From Wuchereria bancrofti (lineage: Eukaryota; Nematoda; Chromadorea; Rhabditida; Onchocercidae), in NCBI GenBank assembly GCA_005281725.1, contig SSBO01000012.1, positions 5,347,564 to 5,411,563 of the forward strand: 64,000 bases of DNA, given 5' to 3'. Under the pieces are notes generated by a model. It was not told where the DNA came from. It saw only the letters and a program-made list of their open reading frames with translations, and searched no databases. Both the position numbers and the translations under genes were made by a program. Numbering within the stretch: position 1 is the first letter of the stretch; each line of letters starts with the position of its first letter. This document shows, in pieces, positions 13,101 to 25,099 of the stretch.

Positions 13101-13333
13101 AAATTCTTTTTGAGGAAAGCCGCATGCTTTATCTAACTGTTCACTGTATCGCGAAAACCAGAAGTTTTAAACGTTTTTAATATTGGGGATACTTTTTTTT
13201 TTATGGCATGCAAACAACATTTCGAATACAATTGAAAAGCTAAACGGATGTTGCTTCAGTTCCAAAGTTTACTCCTGACATAAAGACTAACCAATATATT
13301 ATAACTAAGCCCACTTCTGAACTTGGTCGTCAT
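10176..13333 (-). CDS. two-pore-domain potassium channel, TWK family
   Basis: Leak-type K+ channel subunit of the plasma membrane; two subunits form one pore. Exons: 13333-13292, 12564-12326, 12226-12078, 11936-11767, 11663-11543, 11269-11081, 10667-10501, 10391-10176; all junctions agree in phase and give 430 residues, normal for the family. Order: short N-terminus, TM1 (about 15-40), extracellular cap with NFT glycosylation site, pore 1 with filter TTCGYG (141-146), TM2 with the AVAFALVGIPL motif, basic loop (KRYMRRKSSQS), TM3, pore 2 with filter TVGLGD (about 281-286), TM4, basic cytosolic tail ending RPEQPAYL. The start is the ATG of a 14-codon first exon with donor gttagt. Pore 1 has Cys where Ile or Val is usual. 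The large set of nematode twk paralogues prevents naming the orthologue. Confidence 0.94.
11390..11444. other. perfect 17-bp inverted repeat (hairpin) in a channel intron
   Basis: Arms atatcattgaagtattc at 11390-11406 and its exact reverse complement at 11428-11444, with a 21-nt loop. It lies in the intron between channel exons ending at 11543 and starting at 11269. Stem is short for a microRNA precursor. Confidence 0.7.
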
Positions 13334-14761
13334 GGCAACTCCCTAAACAGATAAAAAATACTAGAAAATCTTTGCAACTATTTAGATATAATTAATATTT
13401 AAAAGAAGATATTTACATGAGAGATTTTAGCAATATTATTTTGTGTATGAGAATTCATCACTTCTATCATGGTCAAAACAATTGTTTTACTATATCCAGC
13501 ACTGACTGTGGAAAATGAAATGGATCACACTCGCGACATTTTGAGAATTCGAGCCATTCTTTCTGTTAATAATATTAGTAATTTGGACTTTTACTTACTA
13601 ATGAAGTTTTTTTGGGACTAAAATTGTTACAGCTGTAATAGCTTCTTTAGTCTTATGGATTTGCTTAAAATTCGACGAGACTGCATTTGTTTTCAGGACT
13701 TTCTGACATGGAGTGGGAAGAAGATTATGAAGCAAAACTGAAGCAAAAGGGAAAGAAATACAATGATAGCAATGTAAATCAATTTACGTTGAATAATATT
13801 TGCAAATCAGCCACTCATTGGAAATTTGCAAACTCATTGGAGATTTGTGGTATTTGTCGATAATAAACAATACAGTTTAGGATGCTAAGCCAATTTATTT
13901 TACATTCCAAAATGTTTAGTATAGTAAAGTCAAAAAGTTATTATGACTAACTGGGAAAGTTAACGTAATTTATTTCATGAAGTAAATGAAAATAATTGTT
14001 TTAGAAGGAAGTTTTCACTGCTTATTTTAATGGAAATCGAAATTTCAGCAAAATTTATTCCTCAGGGTGTGAACTTTCAGTGTTAATGCATGTTGTAAAC
14101 AGTAAAGTTGAAAAGAATATTCATTTGAAGAATGCTTCAGTCAGCCATTGACATATGGTTTACAAGGGCAACTTAAATTCTCTTCGTAAGTACAGTTCTG
14201 AAAAACACCGCATAAGAAAATGTAAAAGTGACCAACACCAGTTTGCACAAAATCTGTTCAGTGAGCTATTGCAACATTGTGACTTTTACGATGGGATAAA
14301 GGTGTTATCACAGCAAAGATGGGCGGGTGTTCACAACGAAATGTTTATAGTCAAAGCAGAAAATAGTTATAACTTATTATGAAAACAACAGGTGTTTTAT
14401 TGCCCTTACAGGATGTTCTTGATTATATGAAATAAGATATTTCAGGTATGGATCACTGAATGAATGGATTGCTATCACTTTTTTTGTCATCACTTCCTTA
14501 TCCTGAATCTCTATAAATCACTAAGTGTAAGAGATTCCTATCAATCAGACTTTTTTCTTTCACACCACATTTTTCCTACCGATGTTGTTTTTCTGCTAGG
14601 TAAAAATTTGTTTCTCTTGTTCTATAATATGGAATATCTGCTTATCCTGCAATTAAGAAAAACGTAAGACTTTCATGGTAAAAGGGGAAAAAGATAATAA
14701 AGTAATAGGACGCAAAAGAGACTTTAAAAATTCGTGTCTTATTTCCATTTTTATAACATAA
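13334..14761. other. intergenic stretch with weak plus-strand coding traces
   Basis: After an acceptor (tttgttttcag, exon from 13697) an open stretch runs from ATG 13708 (starts MEWEEDYEAKLKQKGKKY) to a TAA near 13863, directly followed by AATAAA, as in a last exon. No upstream exon was found. A second open stretch, 14155-14382, cannot be joined to it. Both could be remnants of an older gene. Confidence 0.3.
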
Positions 14762-17296
14762 TCAGGTTTTAACTATCAACTTCTTCATTGAATAAGTTGT
14801 TGATAAAGGTACCTTTCCTGTACGTTCTGAACAATTTTTTGATTCCCGAGTTTCATCCTCTTTCATCGTTTCCGTGATAATCGTTGCACCATCTTCTGCT
14901 TCCAACAATGCTGACTGCGACGTAAGCGGAATACCATCCCATCGGCTTGTGACGTGATCTGCAGTTACCATTATCAGATCTTGTTATATAGAGAAGAAAT
15001 TTTGTTTCAATTATAACGAAATCAATCTCAATAGCTTTCCTCACACTTCCCGCACACTTAAAATTTACAGTCGGAGTCCATTCAAAATTTTAACTCAATG
15101 ACATCAGTGTCTGGTGAAGATATCTGCCAACAAGCAAACAGAAAAGCTGATGGATATTATTTCATTTCTTAATACATACTTTAAAATTTGGAAATAGGTA
15201 TACATTAAAAACTTGGAAAACAAATAGTATCTATGCTTTTCTGAACTTTTCATTCCTCCCAATGTGCAACATTCAAAACATGCATCAGTATGCATTCAGC
15301 ATTAATTTTTCCGTTTAATTTATTTGCTTCTCTTGTGTAGACTATATTATGTTTCAAAGAATTATTTCATCAACAGCATCAGTAGCATCACAGACTTAAG
15401 CAACAAATTAATAAAATCTGCTTAATTATCATGTTTATAAGTCAAATATTTGCTCCTTGTGATAAACTTCAAAATATTACGTAACTCATCAGTAAATATT
15501 AGAAATAAGACATTGATTCATTCCTTGTATTTGTTTTATCTAGCAGTGGTTTTGAATAGATAGAAAGAGATCAACGCTGTATCGATTACAGAAAAAAAGA
15601 AAAAACTTGAAGGACATATAATAACAAATGATATCCATCCACCGGTTCTATGCACTTTGTTGTTGTCATTTCAATTTGTGATGTGAAAATTCAGTGCTAA
15701 AAACCTTAAAAAACAAATCATATAAAATATTTGCCGATCGAATCATAAAGCTTATATGGTCTGAATCAGAATGCTTTTTGGTAAGATAATAAGATTACTG
15801 AACTTAAATCTATAAGAAATTAAAAGCATGATGCATCCACTTAGCCTAAATTTTTTCTATCCTTGTAATTTTTCTGAACTTTAACCGAGAAATAATCATG
15901 TCCAGTTTACCTTGCAGCAAGCATTTTGTCCCATTCATTTTTCAATAAATTATCTCTAATCTCTCTTCCCTTTCAAATAAAAAAGGTTAAGAGAAAAGAT
16001 TCACGGAAGCGGTTGCTATTAAAAAGCTTTTCTTACATGAAAGATTCCATTTACACATTCACATTTAGCAGTATTTATCAATAAAATGGAAGAACGTTGC
16101 AATGTGACCACTAAGATTTTAAACGATAAAAATAACACTGAGGCAACGTCAGTGCCATAAACGAAACATTCCGAGTATACCATGAATCGATTTCTTATCC
16201 TTCAGAAATTCCAATTGTAAAGAAGTCTTTTCATCATTTTTTCTTTGTTTTTTCCGAAACGTCCGTATGGTTAATGCTTCAATAAAAATGAATTTTACCA
16301 CACTCAAGTAAAAGAATAAAAGTTACAGATTTTCCGTTTGAATAGAAAAAGTTTTTGGTTTTATGAATGGAGGATACAAGCAGCGGAGTTATTTTAATAA
16401 CCACAGAAACTAAAATATTATTGATAAAAAACGTTGGAAGCAAAAAAAAATTTTTTCGAATTAATATAAATATAAAATCAATTATCTGTTAATAATTAGA
16501 TTTTTGAAAATATAGATCATGCCTTACATCACCATAAATTTGACTGTTAGTAGAATAAAATGGAAAGCAGGAAGGGGCCACCGAGATATTGCACAAGGAC
16601 TCTTTCAACTATTTCTAAACTTACTCATTAAGGTCGGCCTAATCACATCTTGGACTCAACTAAACACTCCACGTCTATATTATTGAGTATCTCCAAGTTT
16701 TCACTTTTCTGCTTTCTGAATAATTGAGCTGAGACGACTAAGAATAGAATATATGTTTCCAATTATTAGATGCTGCGGTTTCAAATGCAACGCTACAACA
16801 CTGTTGATTTTTCTTATGGCACAGCGAACACAGTTCTAAAAAGTTTCATGTCATAGAAATGTTCTACTAACTTCAGAATAAACGAAAAGGAAGGTATCTC
16901 CTGCTGTAAAGTGATGATTACCAGTAATTAGGGGCTTGAAAGTGAAATATGGCCTGACCCACCAATGGTAATTCGTCCATTGCTTTGTATGGTTACTGTC
17001 GGCCGTCGATAATAGTACTTGCTGGACTTCTTCGTTATTTGTATATCAGAAGTTGAAAAGCATGCAGTATTTCCTAAGGACGAACTTCGAAAGGCTGTAT
17101 TTCGTTGATAGTCAAAGTTATCCTTCCTCAGATCTTTTTCTTCTTCTTTCCTTTCTTGCCCATTTTCTGTCACAGTTGATGGGGTAGATTGCTTTGCGAT
17201 CACTTCAGCAATTTGCCGTCCTAATCGTGTTTCGGTTCCCTGTGGAGCGATAGATAGCCGCCGTAAAGCCCTTGATTGAGCGGAATAAAAGAACAT
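14762..17296 (-). CDS. unrecognised gene, two joined exons (3' end)
   Basis: Exon 17296-16963 and last exon 14958-14762, joined in phase 1 by donor attg|gtgggt and acceptor aactgcag, reading NGRITI then DHVTSRWDGIPL across the junction. The product is hydrophilic, rich in Ser, Thr, Arg and Glu, with an acidic-basic segment (ERKEEEKDLRKDN) and no membrane segment, so a cytosolic or nuclear protein is likely. It ends SMKKLIVKT then TGA. An ATG is present at 17296 but the real 5' end may be further upstream; open minus-strand exons at 24497-24323 and 30836-30741 could belong to the same long gene. The 2-kb intron is otherwise featureless. I do not recognise the family. Confidence 0.5.
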
Positions 17297-18977
17297 GCTT
17301 TGATATTAATTTCCGGATGAGTACATAGAGATTTTATAGACTGTTTCAGGAATGTAAAAAGTGCTGATTAAGGTATATTATCCATACGGTGGGATTTGTG
17401 CGGAATTAGCGAAGCGCAGTAAGCATCACGAAAGGGACACTAGAAGCAGCAGTTATAGAGTCTGCAGCGAGCAGCATGGATTCAAAAATTTAACAGATGG
17501 TATATCAATGCAACTGGCGAAGTAAATGTTCTGAGTGATGGGCGATGTGTGTATGTCTGTATGTATGAGTGTGTAGTATGTATGTATGTGTGTGTGGTCT
17601 GTGTCTGTGTACGCGTGTATGTGTGTTTGTATATGCATGTAGAAGAGGACAATGGATTGAGCAGGGACTGAGCTTGTTAACACAAGTCCTTGGATCTATT
17701 ATGGAATATTGCAATGGCCAGTAATTCAGAACTACAATTTTTTCTACATTAAGCAACTTCTTGTGTCATTTTTGGTGTGCATTTTACATTCCATCAACTC
17801 GTTTTTTTTTTTTTTTTTTTTGAGACACTGATCTAATCCAATATTAGAATGACTCGAATGGCTCGTCACAGAAAATCATTATTGAAATGAAGTCCCTATT
17901 TTAAATTTCAAAAGAACATGGGATGAACTCATGGAATTAGTAAAAAAAAGGACAAAAGTACTTTGAGCTATAGTAAAAAAACGTTCTAAATAGGACGTTG
18001 TGACAACACAAAAACAAAGAACTTAAGGGACTAACTATAAAATAAGTTGTAAGTATTCTAAATGAACTGAAAAGTTTGGAGTGCATCTGATTATTGAAAG
18101 CATTGCATCCAAAGGAAAGTACTGAACATAATACAATAAGCCTAATTTCATTTCGTTTTACTAACAAATCATTTGGAACAAATTGTTGTGAAACATTTGT
18201 CTCTAGCCAACCACAGTTCTCTGCTACCTAAACTGACTAAAACGGATTATGTCCTTAGATATCACAAACAAACCTTTTCTCTCTAATTCCCTGGATAGAA
18301 ATCCATCGTTGCTCGTAACAATGTGCTCACAAACTAAAACAAAAATATGAACAATTGCTAAAATGTATCAGACTTCCAAAGAAATAGACTTAATTACCTC
18401 ACATCCATAAATGTAATTTTAATAACAGGTGTTGTATTCAGTAAGGTATTATACATCTTTAACAAAAAGGCAATATCGATTGTGATCCTGTATTTGTAAT
18501 TTAATATTCACTATTTAGCACTTCCCCTAATAAAAGTATCTAAAACGGTGGAGAAACATAGAGAATCAGCATCTAATTTCTCCTTTTTCTCTTCCGAGAA
18601 CATTAAATTTCGATAAGTTATGTTTGGCCAACAATTTGAAAACTATATTTCTCTTTGCAACTCTTGGAGACTCTTATTCCTATTTCTATTTTAGCTCTTG
18701 AATATTTTGCTACGAGCCAAAATGGACAACTACCCAGGGAGTAAAGGAGTTTGCGATATACAGGGATGTAATTTATTTCGGCTAATTCACAGAAATTTTG
18801 GCAAGAAGTCGTAATCATATTAGCATATGATTTACAAAATTTTATACTCTATCATGTGATTAACAAAGGGTTACCCTCTTTTTCTAATATAAATATAAGC
18901 TATTATTAGACTACCTAATAAACATTAATTCTTCTCTAGCCTTCATTCACGTTCATACACAAGCTCAGACGTACTTA
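17297..18977. other. no firm gene; microsatellite and poly-T tract
   Basis: Contains the TG/TATG microsatellite, a run of about 20 T at 17802-17821, and AT-rich sequence without a convincing exon chain. Confidence 0.4.
17530..17645. repeat. TG/TATG-rich microsatellite
   Basis: Imperfect runs of tgtg, tatg and tgtctg units. Open reading frames here on the minus strand (rich in His and Thr) are produced by the repeat and are not genes. Confidence 0.9.
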
Positions 18978-19326
18978 GTGATCCATTTCAAAATCACCAG
19001 GTATCTTCAAACACTGGCATTGCTACTTTCCACTACCACTAATTTCGTATATAACTCCGAAAACGACCAAAATTTCCAGGATTACTATTTCGAGCAGGTG
19101 TGTGAGGACTCGCTCAAAGATCGTAAGGAAGTGTTGAATAATGCTACTGGTTGGTATTACTGCGAATTATCAGTATCTCCTGCAAGAAATACGCCAATTT
19201 CTTATTACACCACTCTTGAGATATCAGATTGGAGGAAACTGTGTAGATCTTATCGATAACATTCATTCTTTAATTTCACAAAGTAGAAAAGAAAACCGTG
19301 AAGATTTTACCCCTGCAGTCGAATAG
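18978..19326 (+). CDS. candidate small secreted-type protein, 5' end missing
   Basis: Two open pieces, 18978-19097 and 19174-19326, join in phase 0 across a 76-nt intron (donor cgagcag|gtgtgt, acceptor aattatcag). The first holds a hydrophobic run (YLQTLALLLSTTTNFVY) that could be a signal peptide; the second is helical and charged and ends EDFTPAVE then TAG. No ATG lies in frame upstream, so a first exon is missing or the piece is decayed. The proposed intron is itself open in frame, so an unspliced 93-codon reading is the alternative. No family recognised. Confidence 0.3.
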
Positions 19327-20559
19327 AGTGCCAGCAATTTCATCTATTTTAACTTACCGAGAATCATTTCAAATTTTGTTTGTACGTAGCCTCCAGTCCC
19401 AAAAGATTTTCAGCCAGTATTTTTCTACAACTGCTTACAGTATATCAATATTCCCAATTAGTTTCCAGGTGAAATAATTTGCTCAGTCTGAAATGATACT
19501 GAAATGGCTGAGTTCTTCATAAATACCTTGCTAATATTGCTTTTATATGCAGATACTAGCATAATATCCTACCTGAAGACTATCATTTTTACACAACTAT
19601 TCATCATGTGCGCGAGTGATGTTTCAACGATTACACTTGGTCGAAATATAAGAAAGCAGGCCAGTAGATGACGTAGAAAACGAGTTTTTTCTGAATTTTC
19701 TTGTGTTTCAAGAATTTTTGCTGAAATTTTTTCTCTCTATCAACGATTACTTATGGTGACACATCAGCCTTCCGGACCTTACGAAACAACAGCTGTTTCG
19801 TCAGTCAATTTCATTAGCAATTCTCTCCACTTAAAAAATAATTCGACTTATGCTATACATCTAGCTCCAATTACAACAACATTTTTTATGCAAAAATGGA
19901 TCCTGAGAGTTTTTTTCAACGAAATATTTAATAACAACACAAATTTTTGTAATTTGAATCTTTCCTTATGGTTTGAATGCTTCTGATAGGGAAAAATTTA
20001 TTTTTTGGTTGTATTTTAACGGAATTTGCAGCTTCACCCAGAGACAGTCTGTTTTTACTGGGCTTCAGAAGAGTCTTCTGAAGAATTGAAGGCAGAAAGC
20101 TGTAACGAAAGACTTGATAGCTTACTATTACTACGTGACCACCTTTTGAAATGAAGTCGTTCTTCATTTTGATGGCATTACCGCTGTAAAACAGAGCGTT
20201 AAAAGGATCTCGATGTCTTCTCCACAGATCAAATTTTGGCTTTCATATTGCGTAGAGAAGTTTCGTTTCACTATGCTTAAGGTAAAGTTCAAGCTTTATC
20301 TTCAAACGATATAGCGGATACCTAGTCTTGCCAGTAACCAAACTTTCGTTAATACGACCAAGTATATTGATGCTTCTTTTCTGCTCTGCTTTTTCAGTTT
20401 AACTAATAATCAAATCGCATCAAAAGACACTGATGGTCCAATCGGCGCCAAACGGCTTATACCAAATCCCATTCTTATTTATGCATTGCTATGGATATTT
20501 TTCACTTATTATATCTAAGATAAGCAAGCAGTTTGTCACACACCAAAATCATTGCTCTC

Positions 20560-21420
20560 AAAAGAGAAGTTAGTCAGAATGAAAAGAAGGGTTGCCATTA
20601 GGTTTGATATCTTTGTTCCACAAAATTTCACCAAAAAAGGAAGTTCCACAAAATGATCAATGATCGAAAATTTACGCTACTGACCGATTCTCTTGCAACT
20701 TTGGAAACGGAAAAAGATATTTCGATCTATGTCACTAATCGACCTAAAGCTGGTCCATCATTTTCTTTGACTGCTGCTTAATACTACAGTAATTCCAAAT
20801 TAAGTAAATTAATGCACCATTTCATCCCATCATAAAACAAACTGAGGAGTGAGCGATGAAATTGTCCTTGATAGAGTTGAAGATAATACCAATACATTGT
20901 CTTATTCTGAGTTCTTCCAGATCTTCCAGATTCTTCCAGATCCATTTCATTCCTTTTGACTCGAGTTCGATTTTTTGGAAAAAACTTATTTAGAGTCAGT
21001 ATTTCTTCGCAAAGAAGGATTTTTATCCGCCGGTGAGCGTTAATTGTTCATTTTGATCACTCGACCTCATCATTCTGTTAATTCTTGTTCCCCGTTAATT
21101 TCTTTTAAGAATGGTCTGAAATCCTTTTTACCGACAATTATTTTCCTCAGTGAAGTTTTCGTTTAGTTTGGAATGTCAATCATCGTTTCTGATAATGATA
21201 CCCAGTTCACCTCCATTGAATATTGAATTTTACCAAGTCCTCCAATTATTAAGCAAATTGATTTGCCACAGACATTCCCAATTGTCCTATCCAAGAAACA
21301 AATGCACAAACGATTATAACCCTCCTCGGACTTGACAGCCAAATACCGGACAAAGATGAAATATACATACGCCTATAACTCGTTTCCCTCTTGACAGCCA
21401 ATACCGGGCCGCCGTTAAGA
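20560..21420 (+). mobile_element. decayed Ty3/gypsy-like LTR retrotransposon pol fragment
   Basis: Plus-strand remnants carry two family motifs in the right order. At about 20600-20775, after the segment VAIRFDIFVPQNF, RKFTLLTD and then IYVTNR match the RNase H region of gypsy-type pol (typically RKFTLLTDHKPL ... YTANR). At about 21180-21215, IIVSDNDTQFTS matches the integrase catalytic motif VSDNGTQFTS. Between them the reading frame is broken by stops and a probable one-base indel in an A run near 20650, and the spacing is shorter than in intact elements, so there is an internal deletion. Open pieces upstream (about 20040-20160 and 20395-20520) may be more of the element. No LTRs or gag were identified. 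It cannot be active. Confidence 0.6.
21328..21410. repeat. short direct repeat pair
   Basis: cttgacagccaaataccgg near 21328 and cttgacagccaataccgg near 21391, about 63 bases apart, at the 3' edge of the retrotransposon remnant. They might mark an old integration or deletion scar. Confidence 0.6.
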
Positions 21421-22355
21421 AAAAGAAGATTGAAAACACGGAGAAAGAGAATAAAAATCGTATTTAGTGCACTCCATTAAAAATTCGAAAATACTGCTAA
21501 ATTATTTAGTGACACTCAGCGGCATTGGAATTTCTTGAAGTCCATTAAAAATATTGAGTAATTTTTTACGTCAGAATTTTTCTCTTTGACGGCTTCATTT
21601 ATGAAATTCTGGATTTGGAAATAAATAAAATTTTTGCTACAATACAGTCGACACACTCGAAAAAAGCAGCAGATTTCCTATAGACAGTATTGCTTTTACC
21701 CCTATCAGCTAACAAAGATTAATTATTTCAGTTGTTTTGATTTCCTTACATAACGTTTTAAATAGAAGTCCTTCATTTTTTCCAACAATTTCATTTATAC
21801 CAGATGGTTGTATGTAAATTAATTCATTAGGATTATTTATTCAAAACTTTACCTCAGATTATCATGGTCAAGTCAACCTTTTAGCGCTTTTTGGTTAAGC
21901 CTTCTATTCTTTTACCGTTTAACTTTGGTCGCTGTGCAAACAGTAATACGGTTTCACAGTTTGCTTCTTCCAAAACAAAAAAAAAAGCAAAAAAAAAACT
22001 TGTTTCAAAGTATGATAGGATATGATTCAAAGCATGACAGAAGATATTTATGGGATCAAGCGAAATATTCAAATCGACTTTCTATCTAACAGCTAATCGC
22101 ATTTAATCAATTCATTATATTGAAATCAGATGTGCTGCTCATTATGAGTCTTCTGTAACTTCAAATATTAATGATGAATAAAAAAGGAAATAACTAACTT
22201 TTAAAGCGATAAATGAAGAGCAAATATTCAGTTCAGCTGGATATTAAAGCAATATCAGAGCATTAGAGCAAGTTGTGTACACTGAGATCTTGCAGTATGT
22301 TGAAGTATAAAATTATTGGTTCAATTCTTTTCAAAGGATCGTTTCATTTACACGC

Positions 22356-23271
22356 ATGAGAGAATTTTTAAAACTGATTGCTCAAATTACTCTTCTCTGT
22401 TTGGCTTCACTCTCTATTATTGCATTTTGTGAACAAAAGATTCCTTTCAAGACAACTGTATTCATATGAAAATGACATTAAACTCTCTTCAACCGCCATC
22501 AAAATTTCAGTGCAAATTCCTTAAAGACGGCTCAATTATATGTAGTGGGAATAAATCTTTCTTATATAATATATTTGTTGAAGTATCTTTGAATATGACT
22601 TATTTTGACCTTTTTAAGGAAATAAACTTCCATTTATTTCATATTAAACATTCAAATTCATCGCCCCAAAGAAACGATGCATCTCAATGCCTCAGGCTTT
22701 CAGCTAGCATGGAGAACATCTCGTAATGTGAGAATTATTAACCAAAGAATTTATTGGAGACAGGTTAATCAAGGAAATTATAAACTTGCAAAATTTTACG
22801 AGTGCTGCTATCACTGCTCTTCGACATCAGGAATCGTTCTGTTCACATTATCCATAAGCCTTCCTTCCTTCAGGTTTAACAAATTCTATTTGCATTGTTT
22901 GTGTAACTCTGTCAGCCATAAAAGTTATATTCTACCTTTGCATGTACGAAGTTATTACTTTGACATAAAATAATGTTGAGCTCTAGGGAAGAGATATTTC
23001 CATCATTATCCAAGAATCCGCCATTTTTTGATGATTTCTGACTGAAATATTCGTCGAGCATTCTGACAGATCATTCTTCCATTTGTGATTTCGTCTTTAG
23101 TATGTGTTACCTTCAATAATAAACGTCCCATATCTTGCGCAAAATAAGAGGAATTTTTCATATGACAGACGTACTGCGCTGCTTGACAAACGTGCTCATT
23201 GTCTTGAGATGTGCTATCAGAGTCGTTTTGCTAAAAACTCTTGTTACCACTACAAACTGGCCATCTTCTAG
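22356..23271 (+). CDS. candidate small secreted cysteine-containing protein
   Basis: Four exons join in phase 0: 22356-22457, 22511-22582, 22704-22727, 23101-23271, giving 122 residues. The first exon reads like a classic signal peptide (MREFLKLIAQITLLCLASLS...) with cleavage likely near AFC/EQK. The mature part has Cys pairs in exon 2 (CKFLKDGSIIC) and a cluster near the C-terminus (CLEMC ... SCYHY) and two N-glycosylation-type sites, as expected of an extracellular disulphide-bonded peptide. Introns are 53, 121 and 373 nt with donors gtattc, gtatct, gtgaga and acceptors tttcag, tttcag, ctttag. Exon 3 is only 24 nt and is the weakest part. No family recognised. Confidence 0.4.
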
Positions 23272-24322
23272 CATCTCGATCAAGAGTTTCTGTGCTATAT
23301 CAGATCTGACTACCGTATCTTTTAAAAAACTGAGAAACCGAGAGAACTACGGGTTTCTATCTTATTTCCCCTCACCTATGTGCTACTTAAATATCATTGA
23401 CTTCTCGCAATTATTTCTCCTTGATAATCTCATCATTACAATTTCTGTGTATTACTCATTATCATGAGGTTTTATATAATCTAAAGATCGTTTGCCTTCA
23501 TCTAGCAGCTATATTAGAATTCAAGAAAACGTCTCAGCCGTCCTGCCTTTTGTTATTTGCTATTGAAGTGATTCCTCAGTCGTGTTTTTGTTATGCACAT
23601 CAATTCTTATTTATATCTTTTTCCATTCTTGTGTTGCATTAGTTAAGATAAGATACATGTCAAGAAACTGTCCCGATTTCTTGAATAAAGATGAGCACCG
23701 CAGAAGGTAAAAATAATATTAAAAAAATAAGTCAAAGCACACGATATAAAGCACTCGATAGCACACGATATTAAGCAATTAATTTATATGATAGATAAAT
23801 GAAGAATAAATGGCTGCTACTAGTTTTTGCTTCATGTTGTTTTTCATACTGCTTAATTTACAATATTGTTCTGAAATAATAAATCTAAATTTCAAGTTGA
23901 TGAAAGCATTCGTATCGAATTCTCTCATCGATTTTTAAACGACAAAAAAGAATATTGTATTTAAGAAAAATTTACAGCAAAATAAGGCGAAATCTTCCAT
24001 TATTTACAAAAGTTTATAGAAGTCATACAATCCGAAATAACAAAGTTCTTTCATTGATATCATTTAAACTGCAGCTTATTAAAGTCGTCTAGTGTCTAGT
24101 TGGGTGCTGTCACATATTACTAATACTGCCAGTATCGAAGTTAGTTGAAATAAATATTTACTGCTAACATCAAAATGTTTGAGTAAATTGAAGTTACGGT
24201 AGATTTATGGTAAATCACGCCTTGTAACGTAAGCAAGCGCCTTAAGAGGTTTTTTAAGAGTGAACAGTAAGAAAGAAAAAGGAAGTTTTAAGCGCGGAAA
24301 AATGAAAGTGAAAGCGGAATAC
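23272..24322. other. no gene seen
   Basis: AT-rich, with short open stretches only. Probably intergenic or intron of a minus-strand gene. Confidence 0.4.
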
Positions 24323-24497
24323 CTCTAACATAAGTAACATGAGATCGTTCGAAACCTCGTGACAAGTTATATGAATCGTCGAAGCTGTTTTGGGTTTGCT
24401 GGATACCCACTGTTGTCCGGATTAGACCCGCTGTTTTGAATAAAGCTAATGCGGGATTGAATCGTTCATTGGAGATTGCTTGTGAATAAATCATAAT
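24323..24497 (-). CDS. candidate internal exon of a minus-strand gene
   Basis: Open from acceptor gttcctag to donor agag|gtattc, 175 nt, including IRTTVGIQQTQNSFDDSYNL. It is hydrophilic with no motif recognised. It enters in phase 0 and leaves in phase 1. Upstream candidate exon 30836-30741 leaves in phase 0 and so could precede it; the downstream exon at 17296 does not accept phase 1 with the acceptors seen, so at least one exon is missing between. Confidence 0.4.
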
Positions 24498-24669
24498 CTA
24501 GGAACATTTCAAAACACTGAGGTATTCGTTAGCAGTGTAGCAGTGTCAGTAATAAATTTGAGAAGTAAGCCGTTCTCTCCAGAATTATTTGAGAGAGGCT
24601 ATCAGAATAGTCCAGCTTTGGAATCAGCAACACGGCGACAACCCCATCGGGCATCCTCAGCGCCCCTCC

Positions 24670-24735
24670 ATGTGCTTTTTACATATACAAACACATATAC
24701 TTACATACACATATACATACATACAGATACGGAAG
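24670..24735. repeat. CATA-rich microsatellite
   Basis: Imperfect acatac/atatac units next to a GC-richer open patch (about 24560-24670). The patch is open in two plus frames and no exon chain could be built. Confidence 0.85.
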
Positions 24736-25099
24736 AATATACGCTACTTAACAATACAACTCACATATGAAAATCAAGCCAGGAAAGGGTGGTAACAGAC
24801 GAACGCCAACTGCACATTTCGTTTTGTTTTTACGGAACTCAACAAGTTCAAACTTGTCTCAAATAATAAAGCTGATGTAACTTCTTTAGGGATAAACTAT
24901 GGTTGTGAGCGTAACGAGGCAGTTCAATCCACTGACAAAGTAATCCATAAATTGGTATATTGGGGAGAACAAATTTTAGGAATTGTTTGGTGAAATAGAA
25001 ATGGTCATTAATCAAAGAAATAATCACGGAACAAACATTTGGATGTTATGGGATGTTAAATAATTAGTTATCTTTAGCTCTTAGTTTTTTCTTGTTCTT

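Noticed and set aside
17453..17756. His/Thr-rich minus frames
   Set aside because: Produced by the TG/TATG microsatellite.
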